Shown here: piece after piece, positions 7,158 to 16,143 of the stretch | Numbering within the stretch: the stretch's first letter is position 1 | How the letters are laid out: the number at the start of each line of letters is the position of its first letter | NCBI GenBank assembly: GCA_021773555.1 | Contig: JAJFKA010000008.1 | Location: 1 to 45,856 of the forward strand | DNA: 45,856 bases | From: Gammaproteobacteria bacterium | Lineage (GTDB): Bacteria; Pseudomonadota; Gammaproteobacteria; Pseudomonadales; Azotimanducaceae | Direction: 5' to 3' | The notes under the pieces: model-generated | Database searches by the model: none | What the model saw: only the letters and a program-made list of their open reading frames with translations | What the model was told of the DNA's origin: nothing | Translations under genes and position numbers: made by a program

Positions 7158-7550
7158 ATGAAACTGATATTCGTGCTTGTATTTGGATTGCTATTTTCGC
7201 CGATTGCTTCAGCAGTATGTAATGTAGAGGACTTAATCGGGTACTGGGACTATTACGAAGAGGACGATGATATGGTTCTGCAGTGCAGTCTGAGAATTGG
7301 CAGCGGCGGAAGAATTTCCCTGCATCGATTTGGTTGCAAATCTGCTGGTAATATCCAGACACCTTCGACCGTTACTGGCACCGCATCAATCGACTCCTAT
7401 TGCCATGTGAGCGCTCTCTTGACCCTCGATTCGGGGTTAGCGATACAGATCGTCCAGGCTACGTTAGTTCAGAGTCGCAGTATGATTGTCGGGATAGGTG
7501 CAAACAGTAGTGGTGGAGTTGGTGCCTTCAGTCTGGTGAAGTTCTACTGA
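7158..7550 (+). CDS. Small exported protein, unknown function
   Basis: The 130-residue product has a clear signal peptide (MKLIFVLVFGLLFSPIASA, cleavage before VCN). The mature part begins CNVEDLIGYWDYYEEDDD, a G-W-x-x pattern seen at the start of small lipocalin-like or beta-barrel proteins, and is beta-rich with four Cys. TTGGAG lies about 9 bases before the ATG. The family was not recognised. It is the last accessory gene before the tRNA-Ser. Confidence 0.65.
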   Translation: MKLIFVLVFGLLFSPIASAVCNVEDLIGYWDYYEEDDDMVLQCSLRIGSGGRISLHRFGCKSAGNIQTPSTVTGTASIDSYCHVSALLTLDSGLAIQIVQATLVQSRSMIVGIGANSSGGVGAFSLVKFY

Positions 7551-7593
7551 TAGTAGGCCTGCATACATATACCCTCATGTATTAACAAACATC

Positions 7594-7649
7594 CGCCTCG
7601 GTGTGGAATAGTAGGCAGAAGTCGTTAAACGATTCTGCAATCTGAGGCG
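7594..7649. repeat. Nested inverted repeat beside tRNA-Ser
   Basis: The outer arms CGCCTCGG (7594-7601) and CTGAGGCG (7642-7649) pair at 7 of 8 positions. Inside them GCAGAA (7615-7620) pairs with TTCTGC (7633-7638), with a further short TCG/CGA pairing and one bulged base. The result is a two-level hairpin 72 bases from the 3' end of the tRNA. It could be a transcript-end structure, a folded recombination site, or a REP-like element. Confidence 0.45.
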
Positions 7650-7720
7650 TGTATAGATTCGTATATAAGAAAAACAAAATCATAATAAAGCGTTACATTT
7701 CAGCTACTTGAATACAAATC

Positions 7721-7810
7721 TGGCGGAGAGGCAGGGATTCGAACCCTGGGATGGATCGCTCCATCAAATGATTTCGAATCACTCCCGTTCGGCCACTCCG
7801 GCACCTCTCC
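7721..7810 (-). tRNA. tRNA-Ser (anticodon CGA)
   Basis: The 90-nt minus-strand sequence folds as a class II tRNA. It has a 7-bp acceptor stem GGAGAGG/CCTCTCC with an encoded CCA, an anticodon loop TTCGAAA (anticodon CGA, reads UCG), a long variable arm (GATGG...CCATC) typical of serine tRNAs, and a T arm CAGGG-TTCGAAT-CCCTG. It starts only 14 bases after the stop codon of pckG, in the same direction, so it is probably made from a read-through transcript or from a promoter inside pckG. Its 3' end faces the accessory region. Confidence 0.97.
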
Positions 7811-7824
7811 AGATATGTTGGGGT

Positions 7825-9627
7825 TCAGGCGACTTCGGATTTTGCGGCCTGTAGTTTGTCCCGCAAATTGTTTAGCTCGCTCGTGAGCTCTGCCGGTAGA
7901 CGATCCCCGAATTGCGCGTAGTATTCCTCGATCAGTGGGATTTCTGAAAGCCATCCCTCGATTTCGACCCTGAGCAATTGCGCGATGTCGGCATCGCTTA
8001 ATCCCAGGCCATCGAAGTCTATGGCATCGAGTGTGGGCAGATTTCCGATAGGCGTCTCGATGCATTCGGCAGTTCCCTCACAGCGCTCGAATATCCATTT
8101 CAGCACACGGGAGTTCTCGCCAAATCCTGGCCACATGAACTTACCGTTATCGTCCTTGCGGAACCAGTTGACGTAGTAGATCTTCGGCAGCCTGACGCCG
8201 GGTTTGTTGCCTGTTGCCATCCAGTGGCTCCAGTAGTCAGCCATGTTGTAACCGCAAAATGGCAACATGGCCATTGGGTCCCTGCGAAGCTCACCGATTT
8301 TCCCGACGGCAGCAGCGGTTTTTTCTGAGGAGACAATGGATCCAAAAAATGTACCCTGCTGCCAGCTAGCCGCTTCGTTCACCAGGGGTACGACGGTTGC
8401 GCGGCGTCCGCCAAACAGGATTGCGCTGATCGGTACGCCCTTGAGGTCTTCCCACTCATCTGCGATGGCGGGACACTGGGCGGCGGAAACGGTGAAGCGG
8501 GCATTCGGGTGTGCGGCCGGTTCCTTTGAAGCGGGTGTCCAGTCGTTACCTTTCCAATCGATCAGGTGAGCCGGTGGCACTTTGGTCATATCTTCCCACC
8601 AGACATCGCCATCATCTGTTTCGGCAACATTGGTAAAGATGCAGTCCTTTGTCAGGCTGAGCATGGCGTTGGCATTGGAATGCATGCCGGTGCCTGGCGC
8701 TACTCCAAAAAAGCCAGCCTCGGGATTGATGGCATAAAGCTGACCATCGTCACCAAATTTCATCCAGCAGATATCATCCCCCACGGTCTCAACCTTCCAG
8801 TCAGGAATCGTTGGGATCAGCATTGCGAGATTTGTTTTCCCACAAGCACTGGGGAAAGCGCCGGTGACATAGTGAACAACACCTTCTGGATTAGTCAGCT
8901 TGAGGATCAACATATGCTCGGCAAGCCAGCCTTCATCACGTGCCATGGCCGAGGCAATCCGCAAGGCGAAACATTTCTTACCGAGCAGGGCGTTGCCGCC
9001 ATAGCCTGAGCCGAATGACCATATTTCACGGGTGGTGGGGAAATGAGCGATGTAGAGATTTTCAGGATTACAGGGCCAGGGTACGTCGCTCGCGCCGTCG
9101 ACCAGGGGGACGCCTACCGAGTGAACACAGGGCACAAACTCGCCATCGGTGCCGAGCTCATCCAATACTGCCTGACCGACCCGGGTCATAATATGCATGT
9201 TGGTGACGACATAGGGAGAATCGGTGATTTCCACACCAATGTGGGCAATTGGTGATCCCACCGGACCCATGCTGTAGGGAATGACGTACATCGTTCGTCC
9301 GCGCATACACCCGGCGAACAGACCCTTGAGTCTGGTGTGCATCTCGTCTGGTGCGGTCCAGTGGTTGGTTGGTCCGGCGTCAATTTCCGCTTCGGTACAG
9401 ATGAATGTACGGCTCTCCACACGGGCAACGTCAGCAGGGTCGGAACGAACCAGGTAGCTGTTGGGTCGTATTTCCTCATTCAGTTTTTTCGCCACCCCTG
9501 CGGCGAGCAGCAATTCCCACATACTGTCGTACTCTTGGCTGCTGCCGTCACAGATCACCAGATGATCTGGCTGGCACAGCGTTTTCATATCATCAATCCA
9601 TGCTGCTAACCGGGAGTGTTTTAGCAT
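7825..9627 (-). CDS. pckG: Phosphoenolpyruvate carboxykinase (GTP)
   Basis: This 600-residue enzyme converts oxaloacetate and GTP to PEP and CO2, the first committed step of gluconeogenesis. The length is normal for the GTP-type family. Visible motifs are the kinase-1a P-loop FPSACGKTN at residues 258-266, with the reactive Cys262, the metal/kinase-2 block [11 protein letters not shown] at about 282-292, the substrate-loop region [13 protein letters not shown] near 207-219, and R-G-R-T-M-Y at 109-114. The enzyme is cytoplasmic. The gene stands alone with a tRNA right behind it. Presence of the enzyme fits growth on fatty acids or other C2-yielding substrates, as the neighbouring acyl-CoA genes suggest. 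Confidence 0.97.
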   Translation of the reverse strand: MLKHSRLAAWIDDMKTLCQPDHLVICDGSSQEYDSMWELLLAAGVAKKLNEEIRPNSYLVRSDPADVARVESRTFICTEAEIDAGPTNHWTAPDEMHTRLKGLFAGCMRGRTMYVIPYSMGPVGSPIAHIGVEITDSPYVVTNMHIMTRVGQAVLDELGTDGEFVPCVHSVGVPLVDGASDVPWPCNPENLYIAHFPTTREIWSFGSGYGGNALLGKKCFALRIASAMARDEGWLAEHMLILKLTNPEGVVHYVTGAFPSACGKTNLAMLIPTIPDWKVETVGDDICWMKFGDDGQLYAINPEAGFFGVAPGTGMHSNANAMLSLTKDCIFTNVAETDDGDVWWEDMTKVPPAHLIDWKGNDWTPASKEPAAHPNARFTVSAAQCPAIADEWEDLKGVPISAILFGGRRATVVPLVNEAASWQQGTFFGSIVSSEKTAAAVGKIGELRRDPMAMLPFCGYNMADYWSHWMATGNKPGVRLPKIYYVNWFRKDDNGKFMWPGFGENSRVLKWIFERCEGTAECIETPIGNLPTLDAIDFDGLGLSDADIAQLLRVEIEGWLSEIPLIEEYYAQFGDRLPAELTSELNNLRDKLQAAKSEVA

Positions 9628-9915
9628 TCGTCAGTGCCCTGTGCTGAATGTTTTTGTGATCCGGATTCTGCCCTGATACCCGCATTCCTGATAGCTCTGG
9701 GGGATATTTGAGGTGGCCGGTAAGATTGCCGAAGGATAACGTATTCGTCCTGCTAAAGCGAAGCCCTGAACGGTATGGACGATTGAATTTTTCAATCGCG
9801 CCATCGATTTTACGATCGTCTTCAAGCCTGCCGGGTCAGGCGCTGCTGGTTCCATCGCTACTGTTCAAGACGCTTGTCTGTTAGGCTGCAAACCCTGAAA
9901 AACTGATGTAGAAAC
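9628..9915. promoter_or_regulatory. Divergent intergenic region pckG / ygiQ with an inverted repeat
   Basis: The 288 bases between the two divergent genes must hold both promoters. A near-perfect palindrome CGATTGAA-TTT-TTCAATCG lies at 9780-9798 and could be an operator or a short hairpin. A minus-strand ORF of 74 codons covers most of the region but has no recognisable product and is not called. Confidence 0.45.
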
Positions 9916-11979
9916 ATGAATTTAGCGTCATCTCCAGGACACCTGTTCGAGTACCGACCCTATTGGGCCGAGTGCTTCGGTGTCGCGCCATTTCTGCCCA
10001 CAACCCGGGCGGAAATGGATGCGCTCGGCTGGGATAGCTGTGATGTGATTGTGGTGACCGGTGATGCCTACGTGGATCATCCCAGTTTCGGCATGGCGGT
10101 GATTGGCAGGGTACTTGAAGCCCAGGGATTCCGGGTCGGTATTATTGCCCAGCCCGACTGGACATCTGCTGAAGCGTTTAAAGTCCTGGGCAAGCCTAAT
10201 CTCTATTTTGGTGTCGCTGCCGGCAACATGGATTCAATGATCAACCGGTATACCGCCGATAAGAAACTTCGTCATGACGATGCCTATACACCGGGCAATC
10301 TTGGCGGCAAGCGTCCAGACCGCGCTGTCATTGTGTACTCCCAGCGTTGCCGAGAGGCGTTTAACGATGTACCCGTGGTCATTGGCAGTATTGAAGCCAG
10401 TCTGCGCCGGATCGCCCATTACGATTACTGGAGTGACAAGGTTCGTCGCTCGATCCTGGTGGACAGTCAGGCGGACATGTTGTTGTACGGTAATGCGGAG
10501 CGCGCCATTGTTGAGCTGACCCATCGCCTGGGTCGTGGTCAGCGTATTGACGAGATCCGGGACATCAGAGGCACTGCCTATGTTATCCCGGAACTGCCAG
10601 CTGATCTCAGAATGGTGGACTCGGCAACCCTGCCGGAGGAGGCGAGTGCCAGCGGAGCGGAGGTTGTGCGCCTGGTGGACCCGCATAAGAAGCCTGGCAC
10701 GGATGATAGCTATATCAGGCTGCCGTCGTTCGAATCGGTCCGTGATGACGAAGTGCTTTATGCGCTGGCGTCCCGGGTATTACATCGCGAAACCAATCCG
10801 GGCAATGCTCAACCGCTGGTCCAGCAGCATGGTGAACGCTACGTATGGCTGAATGCACCGCCCATTCCGCTGACCGAGAGTGAGATGGACGGCGTGTTCG
10901 GCCTGCCCTATCAGCGGGTGCCGCATCCCTCGTACGAGGATGCACGTATTCCCGCTTACGAGATGATTCGATTCTCGGTCAATATCATGCGCGGCTGTTT
11001 TGGTGGCTGCACTTTTTGTTCAATCACTGAGCATGAGGGGCGGATCATCCAGAGCCGATCTGAACAGTCGGTCCTGGATGAGATTGAGGCAATCCGTGAC
11101 AAAACACCGGGATTCACCGGCATTATTTCCGATCTCGGCGGACCAACGGCGAACATGTGGCGGCTGGCGTGTAAGGATAAGAAAATTGAAGCATCTTGCC
11201 GGCGACCGTCCTGTGTTTATCCCGGCATCTGCAAAAACCTTGATACGGACCAGACCCCGCTGATTTCGCTGTACCGGAAAGCACGGAGCATTGATGGCGT
11301 CAAAAAGGTACTCATCGCATCGGGCCTGCGCTATGACCTGGCCGTGGAAACCCCGGCCTATGTGGAGGAACTGGTCAAGGAACATGTTGGCGGTTATCTG
11401 AAAATCGCACCCGAGCACACCGAGAGCGGGCCGCTGTCGAAAATGATGAAGCCGGGTATGGGCACCTACGACCGGTTCAAGGCGATGTTTGAAAAGTACT
11501 CGAAGGAAGCGGGCAAGGAGCAATACCTGATTCCTTATTTTATTGCCGGTCATCCGGGTACAACCGATGAAGATATGCTCAATCTGGCGTTGTGGTTAAA
11601 GCTCAACAAGTTTCGCGCCGATCAGGTTCAGAATTTCTATCCTTCGCCAATGGCCACGGCCACGGCGATGTACCGTTCGGGTAAAAACCCTCTTAAGCGT
11701 ATCAGTCGCGAGAGTGAAGCCGTTTCGATTGTGAAGAGTGCGAAACAGCGGCGCTTACATAAAGCCTTCCTGCGCTACCATGATCCCGAGAACTGGCCAA
11801 TGTTACGGGAAACCCTGAAAAAAATGGGCCGCAGTGACCTGATTGGTAATGGCAAGGTGCATCTGGTGCCGCGTACGCAATTTTCTCCTGGCCGGGAGAA
11901 CTTCACCCATTTCAAAACCCAGCATACCGGCTTACCAGCGAATCCAAAGCGTCGAGTAACGAAAAAAACACGTCGGTAA
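9916..11979 (+). CDS. ygiQ: YgiQ family radical SAM protein
   Basis: The 687-residue product matches the YgiQ (UPF0313) family from its first residues on ([42 protein letters not shown]). The radical SAM cluster motif CxxxCxxC is at Cys361, Cys365 and Cys368 ([12 protein letters not shown]). The C-terminal part carries the family's [15 protein letters not shown] segment and a basic tail. The protein is cytoplasmic and binds [4Fe-4S] and S-adenosylmethionine; the reaction it catalyses is not established. It is a single-gene unit, convergent with the acyl-CoA synthetase. The ATG gives the length usual for the family. Confidence 0.95.
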   Translation: MNLASSPGHLFEYRPYWAECFGVAPFLPTTRAEMDALGWDSCDVIVVTGDAYVDHPSFGMAVIGRVLEAQGFRVGIIAQPDWTSAEAFKVLGKPNLYFGVAAGNMDSMINRYTADKKLRHDDAYTPGNLGGKRPDRAVIVYSQRCREAFNDVPVVIGSIEASLRRIAHYDYWSDKVRRSILVDSQADMLLYGNAERAIVELTHRLGRGQRIDEIRDIRGTAYVIPELPADLRMVDSATLPEEASASGAEVVRLVDPHKKPGTDDSYIRLPSFESVRDDEVLYALASRVLHRETNPGNAQPLVQQHGERYVWLNAPPIPLTESEMDGVFGLPYQRVPHPSYEDARIPAYEMIRFSVNIMRGCFGGCTFCSITEHEGRIIQSRSEQSVLDEIEAIRDKTPGFTGIISDLGGPTANMWRLACKDKKIEASCRRPSCVYPGICKNLDTDQTPLISLYRKARSIDGVKKVLIASGLRYDLAVETPAYVEELVKEHVGGYLKIAPEHTESGPLSKMMKPGMGTYDRFKAMFEKYSKEAGKEQYLIPYFIAGHPGTTDEDMLNLALWLKLNKFRADQVQNFYPSPMATATAMYRSGKNPLKRISRESEAVSIVKSAKQRRLHKAFLRYHDPENWPMLRETLKKMGRSDLIGNGKVHLVPRTQFSPGRENFTHFKTQHTGLPANPKRRVTKKTRR

Positions 11980-12011
11980 CTGGCAGTGCGATTGCTCCCG
12001 GAGTAATGGAT

Positions 12012-13709
12012 TCATGCGGCGTCCTGGATTGCCAGTTGATCCTTGAGTTCTCGTTTTAAAAATTTGCCGTTTGCATTTCTTGGCAGTGGCTCATCCATCA
12101 ACCAGATGTAACGCGGAATCTTGTGTTTTGCCATGGTACCCACGCAGTATTCGCGCACCTGCTCGGCGCTCAGATTGCTGCCAGGTTTTCTGAAAATCGC
12201 AACACCGACTTCTTCACCAAGGCGGTCATCCGGCACGCCAAAGACCGAACATTCGGCGATCTGGTCCATGGCAAACAGGACGGTTTCCACTTCCGAGCAG
12301 TAGATGTTCTCTCCGCCACGGAGCACCATGTCCTTAACCCGGTCGACGATGTAAATAAATCCGTTTTCGTCAATTCTGGCCACGTCCCCCGTGTGCAGCC
12401 AGCCATCGGTGATTGATTCCGCGGTATCATCAGCACGGTTGAGGTAGCCCTTGATGACCGGAGCCCCCCTGACCAGCAGTTCCCCCGGCTCACCTGGCGC
12501 CAGATCGTTGCCGTCAGCATCAATCGTTTTGGTTTCGAACACCGGCATGGCGGGTCCTGCACTGTCAGGTTTGTCGACGAAAAAGTCACCGCCGATTGAG
12601 GTGATGATGCCGCAGGTTTCGGTCATACCGTAGCCGGTACCAGGACGCGCGGTTTTCACGGCGCGATCAATTTTCCCGACAAGATCAGGTTGCAGCTGTG
12701 CACCACCACCGCCTACTGATAGCAGGCTGGAGGTATCATATTTATCAAAGTCAGGGTGATTGATCAGCTCTCGAGACATGACCGGAACGCCGGTGAGACT
12801 CGTTATCTTTTCGCGCTCAATCAGTTTCAGGGCCTCGCCTGCATCCCACTTGTACATGTGTACCAGTTTGCCGCCCGCCATGGTGGTGCCATGGGCCAGG
12901 CAATTGTTTGCGGTGACATGGAACAAAGGTGTCGTGACGAGGGCCGCTGAGGGTGGCGCGAGCGTTGCGTCCGGTGGTTCGATACCGGCAACCCGCGCCG
13001 CAGTCAGGCCCATTGCGCTACCCCAGAAAGCAAGGTTCAGTACATTGTGGACACAACCCCGGTGGGTAAGCTGGGCTCCCTTGGGACGGCCTGTTGTGCC
13101 CGAGGTGTAAAAAATACAGGCGTCCGCATCAGGGTCAATCTCCACATCGGGTAGGGAGCCACCAGCCTTCAATACCTCGGCGAGGCTGGTGATCGTGTCA
13201 TCCGCTGAGGTTGCGCGTACCGCCACAACTGGCAGATCGGGGAAGTCTGACCGGATATTCCCGAACCGGGTCAATCGTTCTTCATCAACCACCAGCAGCT
13301 TTGGTTCCGAGTCCCTGATGGCATAGGCCATCTCGTCCTCGATCCACCAGGCATTCATGCCGACCACGGCGATGCCCGTGGTCACACAGGCCCAGTAAAA
13401 CAGCAACCACTCCGGGTAATTACGCATGGCGATGGCGACCCGATCTCCTGGCTTAATGCCCTGGGCAGCCAACCAGTTGGCAATTGCGGCGACATCCTGG
13501 TGCGCTGCAGCGTAAGTCCAGCGGTCTTCGTCATACACCAGGTATTCACGGTCGCCAAACGCGGTTGAGGCTAACCACAAGGCGCGGAGATTGGGTGGTG
13601 CAGCGGAATAAACCCGCATTGGGGAACCCCTGACTTCCATTTCGGTGACATGGAAGGGCGAGCCTTCCGAGATGAGTTCCTGCCAAACGTCGCGCAACAC
13701 TTTATACAT
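12012..13709 (-). CDS. AMP-forming acyl-CoA synthetase (FadD-like ligase)
   Basis: This 565-residue enzyme of the ANL superfamily activates a carboxylic acid with ATP and CoA. Motifs seen are the P-loop YTSGTTGRPKG (201-211), the adenylate-binding YGMTET (360-365), the hinge region GWLHTGD (436-442) followed by DRVKDMVLRGGENIY, and the catalytic Lys549 in NANGKFLKR. The closest type is the medium/long-chain fatty acid or aromatic acid CoA ligase; the substrate cannot be read from motifs. It stands divergent from the CaiB-type transferase, which could share its promoter region. Together they suggest CoA-thioester metabolism. No membrane segment is present. Confidence 0.9.
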   Translation of the reverse strand: MYKVLRDVWQELISEGSPFHVTEMEVRGSPMRVYSAAPPNLRALWLASTAFGDREYLVYDEDRWTYAAAHQDVAAIANWLAAQGIKPGDRVAIAMRNYPEWLLFYWACVTTGIAVVGMNAWWIEDEMAYAIRDSEPKLLVVDEERLTRFGNIRSDFPDLPVVAVRATSADDTITSLAEVLKAGGSLPDVEIDPDADACIFYTSGTTGRPKGAQLTHRGCVHNVLNLAFWGSAMGLTAARVAGIEPPDATLAPPSAALVTTPLFHVTANNCLAHGTTMAGGKLVHMYKWDAGEALKLIEREKITSLTGVPVMSRELINHPDFDKYDTSSLLSVGGGGAQLQPDLVGKIDRAVKTARPGTGYGMTETCGIITSIGGDFFVDKPDSAGPAMPVFETKTIDADGNDLAPGEPGELLVRGAPVIKGYLNRADDTAESITDGWLHTGDVARIDENGFIYIVDRVKDMVLRGGENIYCSEVETVLFAMDQIAECSVFGVPDDRLGEEVGVAIFRKPGSNLSAEQVREYCVGTMAKHKIPRYIWLMDEPLPRNANGKFLKRELKDQLAIQDAA

Positions 13710-13793
13710 CGATCACCTTGCTATTAGCCTTGTTGGATAAGCTAAGATAGGGATTCCAGAGGTTGGATGCAAATGCTTTAGGGGGGTCGGCCA

Positions 13794-14984
13794 GTGAGCT
13801 ACATGCTCGAAGGATTGAAGGTAATTGATGCGGCGTCGTTCGTTGCCGGGCCCGGTGCGGCAACTGCCATGGCGGATTTTGGTGCTGATGTTATCAAGGT
13901 CGAATCGCCCGCGGGTGATGGCTACCGGCTGCTTCACGGCAGATATCATCATGACTATAACTGGCACCTGACTTCAAGGAACAAGCGCGGGCTGGCGCTG
14001 GACATCGGCACTGCCCAGGGCCGGGAGGTCCTGCATAAACTGATCGCAGAAGCCGATGTGCTGCTGATTAATTTCAGGGCCGATCAGATCAGGAAATATG
14101 AACTTGAGTACGATGCGCTTCAGAAAATTAATCCGCGACTGATTTATGCCCAGTTAACAGGCTTTGGTACCGTGGGCCCGGACAAGGACAGACGCGGCTA
14201 CGATACCACCGCATGGTGGGCGAGAACGGGTATCCTTGACCTGGTCAAGCCTCATAAGGGAGTGCCAACGTTTCCTGTGGGGGGCGTGGGTGACCATGCA
14301 TCAGCGATGACGCTGCTTGCTGCAATAATGATGGCTTTGTACCAGCGAGAAAAAACCGGGCTTGGCCGGTACGTCGCGACCTCTCTCGTTGCCAATGGTT
14401 GCTGGTCGAATGGTATGCATTTGCAGGGGGCGATCGCTGGTTATGATGTTGCGAGCATTCTTGACGCCAAGGGTTATCGCTCCCCTTTTGGGGCAGTGTA
14501 TCAAACCCGGGATGATCGCTTTGTGGTGCTGGCCTTACCGAATATAAAAAAGGAGTGGCCAAAACTGGCAGGATGCCTGGGTCACCCGGAATGGCTTGAA
14601 ACCTACCCGGACACGTCCCAGGTAATGAAGAACCGGGATACCATAAAGGGCTTGCTGACCGATGTTTTTCGGTCCCGGAAACTGAGCGATATTTGTCTGG
14701 CCATGGATGAGCAAGAATTGACCTACGGTGTTGTTGAACGTCTCTCCGAAGTCGTCCAGGATGCACACCTGATTGAAAACGATGTCATTGTGCGAACCAG
14801 TTCTGAAAACCCTGATTTTCAATGGACCATTGCCAATCCGATTACTATTGGCGGCGAAGCCAAAAAGGTTCCGGGAGACCCGCCATCCATTGGACAGCAC
14901 AGCAGGGAAATCCTCACCGAAGCCGGTTATTCAGAGGATGCCATAGCGCAGTTGTTGGCTAACGGAGTCATTGTCTGCGATTGA
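13794..14984 (+). CDS. Class III CoA-transferase (CaiB/BaiF/Frc family)
   Basis: This 396-residue enzyme moves CoA from one acid to another through a mixed anhydride on a conserved Asp. The N-terminus (LEGLKVIDAASFVAGPGAA) and the block FGADVIKVESP are standard for the family. Asp137 in GYDTT is the expected catalytic residue. A GTG start at 13794 is chosen because a G-rich ribosome-binding site (13780-13786) lies 8 bases upstream; the next in-frame ATG at 13803 would be too far away. The substrate is unknown. It lies divergent from the acyl-CoA synthetase and convergent with the quinone-oxidoreductase-like gene. Confidence 0.9.
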   Translation: MSYMLEGLKVIDAASFVAGPGAATAMADFGADVIKVESPAGDGYRLLHGRYHHDYNWHLTSRNKRGLALDIGTAQGREVLHKLIAEADVLLINFRADQIRKYELEYDALQKINPRLIYAQLTGFGTVGPDKDRRGYDTTAWWARTGILDLVKPHKGVPTFPVGGVGDHASAMTLLAAIMMALYQREKTGLGRYVATSLVANGCWSNGMHLQGAIAGYDVASILDAKGYRSPFGAVYQTRDDRFVVLALPNIKKEWPKLAGCLGHPEWLETYPDTSQVMKNRDTIKGLLTDVFRSRKLSDICLAMDEQELTYGVVERLSEVVQDAHLIENDVIVRTSSENPDFQWTIANPITIGGEAKKVPGDPPSIGQHSREILTEAGYSEDAIAQLLANGVIVCD

Positions 14985-14999
14985 TCCGGGTAAGCACGT

Positions 15000-16040
15000 T
15001 CAGCCGAGGTGTTTCGGCGTATAGCCGTTCATGGTAACCACAACCTTGCCGACAACTCGTCGTTCCTCCAGCATTTTCATCGCATCGACGGCGTGTTCAA
15101 GCGGGAAGCTGGCGCAAACATAAGGATCAATGGCGCCGTCCTTCAGGAGTTGGAACAGTGTTTCCTCGTTTTTTCGTCCGATTGCCGGGTCCTTTCGCCC
15201 GATTTCGCCTGCCCGAACGCCAATAACGGAAATTTGTTTGATCAGAATGTGATTGACCGCCGCTTTGGGCCAGACACCACTGGTAAACCCAATCGAGAGT
15301 ATTCGTCCGCCCCAGTTAATGCAGCGCATGGATTCATCGAAGACACTGCCACCGACCGGATCATAGATGACGTCAGCACCGTTACCGTCTGTCAGCGCTT
15401 TGACCTTCTCGCGAAACCCGCCAAGCGAGCCATCAGCCTGGGTGTAGTTGATCACATGATCCGCACCTCTCGCCTTGACGATGCTGAGTTTTTCATCGGT
15501 TCCACCGGTCGCGATGACCTGGGCGCCGAGATATTTACCCATGTCCACCGCGGCCAGCCCCACACCACCCGTGGCGCCGTGAACGAGCAGGGTTTCTCCT
15601 GGTTGCAGGTAACCGCGAATCGTCAGCGCCACAAAGGCGGTCATATAAGCGGTCGAATAGGAAGCGGCTTTGTCGAATGCCAGTGAGTCAGGAATTTTCC
15701 TAACCAGCGCCTGGGGAACGTTAATAGCCTCGGCGAATCCACCGTATCGCGTACCGCTGACTACCCTGTCTCCGGCTTTAAAACCACTGACGTTGCTACC
15801 GACGCTGATGACTTCCCCGGCAAACTCCCCGCCTGGTGCGAATGGGAGCGGTGGCTGGAACTGGTACTTGCCCTGAATCATCAGGATATCGGGGAAATTG
15901 ACGGAACACGCCATCACTCTGATTTGAACTTCATCAGCTTCAGGTGCAGGCAAGGTTAGTTCCACCAGTTCCAGGGATGTGATGTCTTCGCTGATTTTGT
16001 GGGCGAGGGCAGTTTTTATTTTCATCAATGCCTGGTTCAT
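15000..16040 (-). CDS. NADPH:quinone oxidoreductase-like MDR protein
   Basis: This 346-residue member of the medium-chain dehydrogenase superfamily has a GroES-like N-terminal domain (VNFPDILMIQGKYQ, PFAPGGEFAGEV) and a Rossmann domain with HGATGGVGLAAVD at about 154-166. The structural and catalytic zinc Cys clusters of alcohol dehydrogenases are absent, so it is a zinc-free NAD(P)H-dependent reductase of the quinone oxidoreductase/enoyl-reductase type. The substrate is uncertain; enoyl-thioesters or quinones are common. A later Met at residue 6 is an alternative start. A second, different copy of this family is at 38162-39142. Confidence 0.88.
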   Translation of the reverse strand: MNQALMKIKTALAHKISEDITSLELVELTLPAPEADEVQIRVMACSVNFPDILMIQGKYQFQPPLPFAPGGEFAGEVISVGSNVSGFKAGDRVVSGTRYGGFAEAINVPQALVRKIPDSLAFDKAASYSTAYMTAFVALTIRGYLQPGETLLVHGATGGVGLAAVDMGKYLGAQVIATGGTDEKLSIVKARGADHVINYTQADGSLGGFREKVKALTDGNGADVIYDPVGGSVFDESMRCINWGGRILSIGFTSGVWPKAAVNHILIKQISVIGVRAGEIGRKDPAIGRKNEETLFQLLKDGAIDPYVCASFPLEHAVDAMKMLEERRVVGKVVVTMNGYTPKHLG

Positions 16041-16143
16041 GAAAGCAGGAGAGACAAGATATCACAATATTGATAACCTCTTTTAGCAACCAGCACTGAC
16101 ACAGCCAGCCAAACTAACGAAAATTAACGAAAGGAAAAAAAAC
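16041..16143. promoter_or_regulatory. Divergent promoter region with small inverted and direct repeats
   Basis: Between the divergent MDR gene and the ACAD10-like gene lies TATCA-CAATAT-TGATA (16060-16075), a 5+5 inverted repeat that might bind a regulator. Closer to the plus-strand gene TAACGAAA occurs twice, separated by two bases. The AAAGGA before the GTG at 16144 is its ribosome-binding site. Confidence 0.35.

Noticed and set aside
3900-7600. Integron-type gene cassette array with attC sites
   Set aside because: Small genes and GTTRRRY-like motifs (for example GTTAGGC near 4830 and GTTATGC near 3960 and 4905) suggested it, but no properly paired RYYYAAC...GTTRRRY sites with the expected arms were found between genes, and no common repeat recurs.
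1-7720. Second copy of the tRNA-Ser 3' end as attachment repeat
   Set aside because: No copy of the GGGTTCGAATCCCTGCC segment was seen in the window, so the other island border must be elsewhere.
9631-9855. 74-codon minus-strand ORF between pckG and ygiQ
   Set aside because: Unrecognisable product, weak start, and it covers the region that must hold the promoters.
11020-11553. 177-codon minus-strand ORF inside ygiQ
   Set aside because: Shadow of the ygiQ coding sequence, whose radical SAM motif and full family match are on the other strand.
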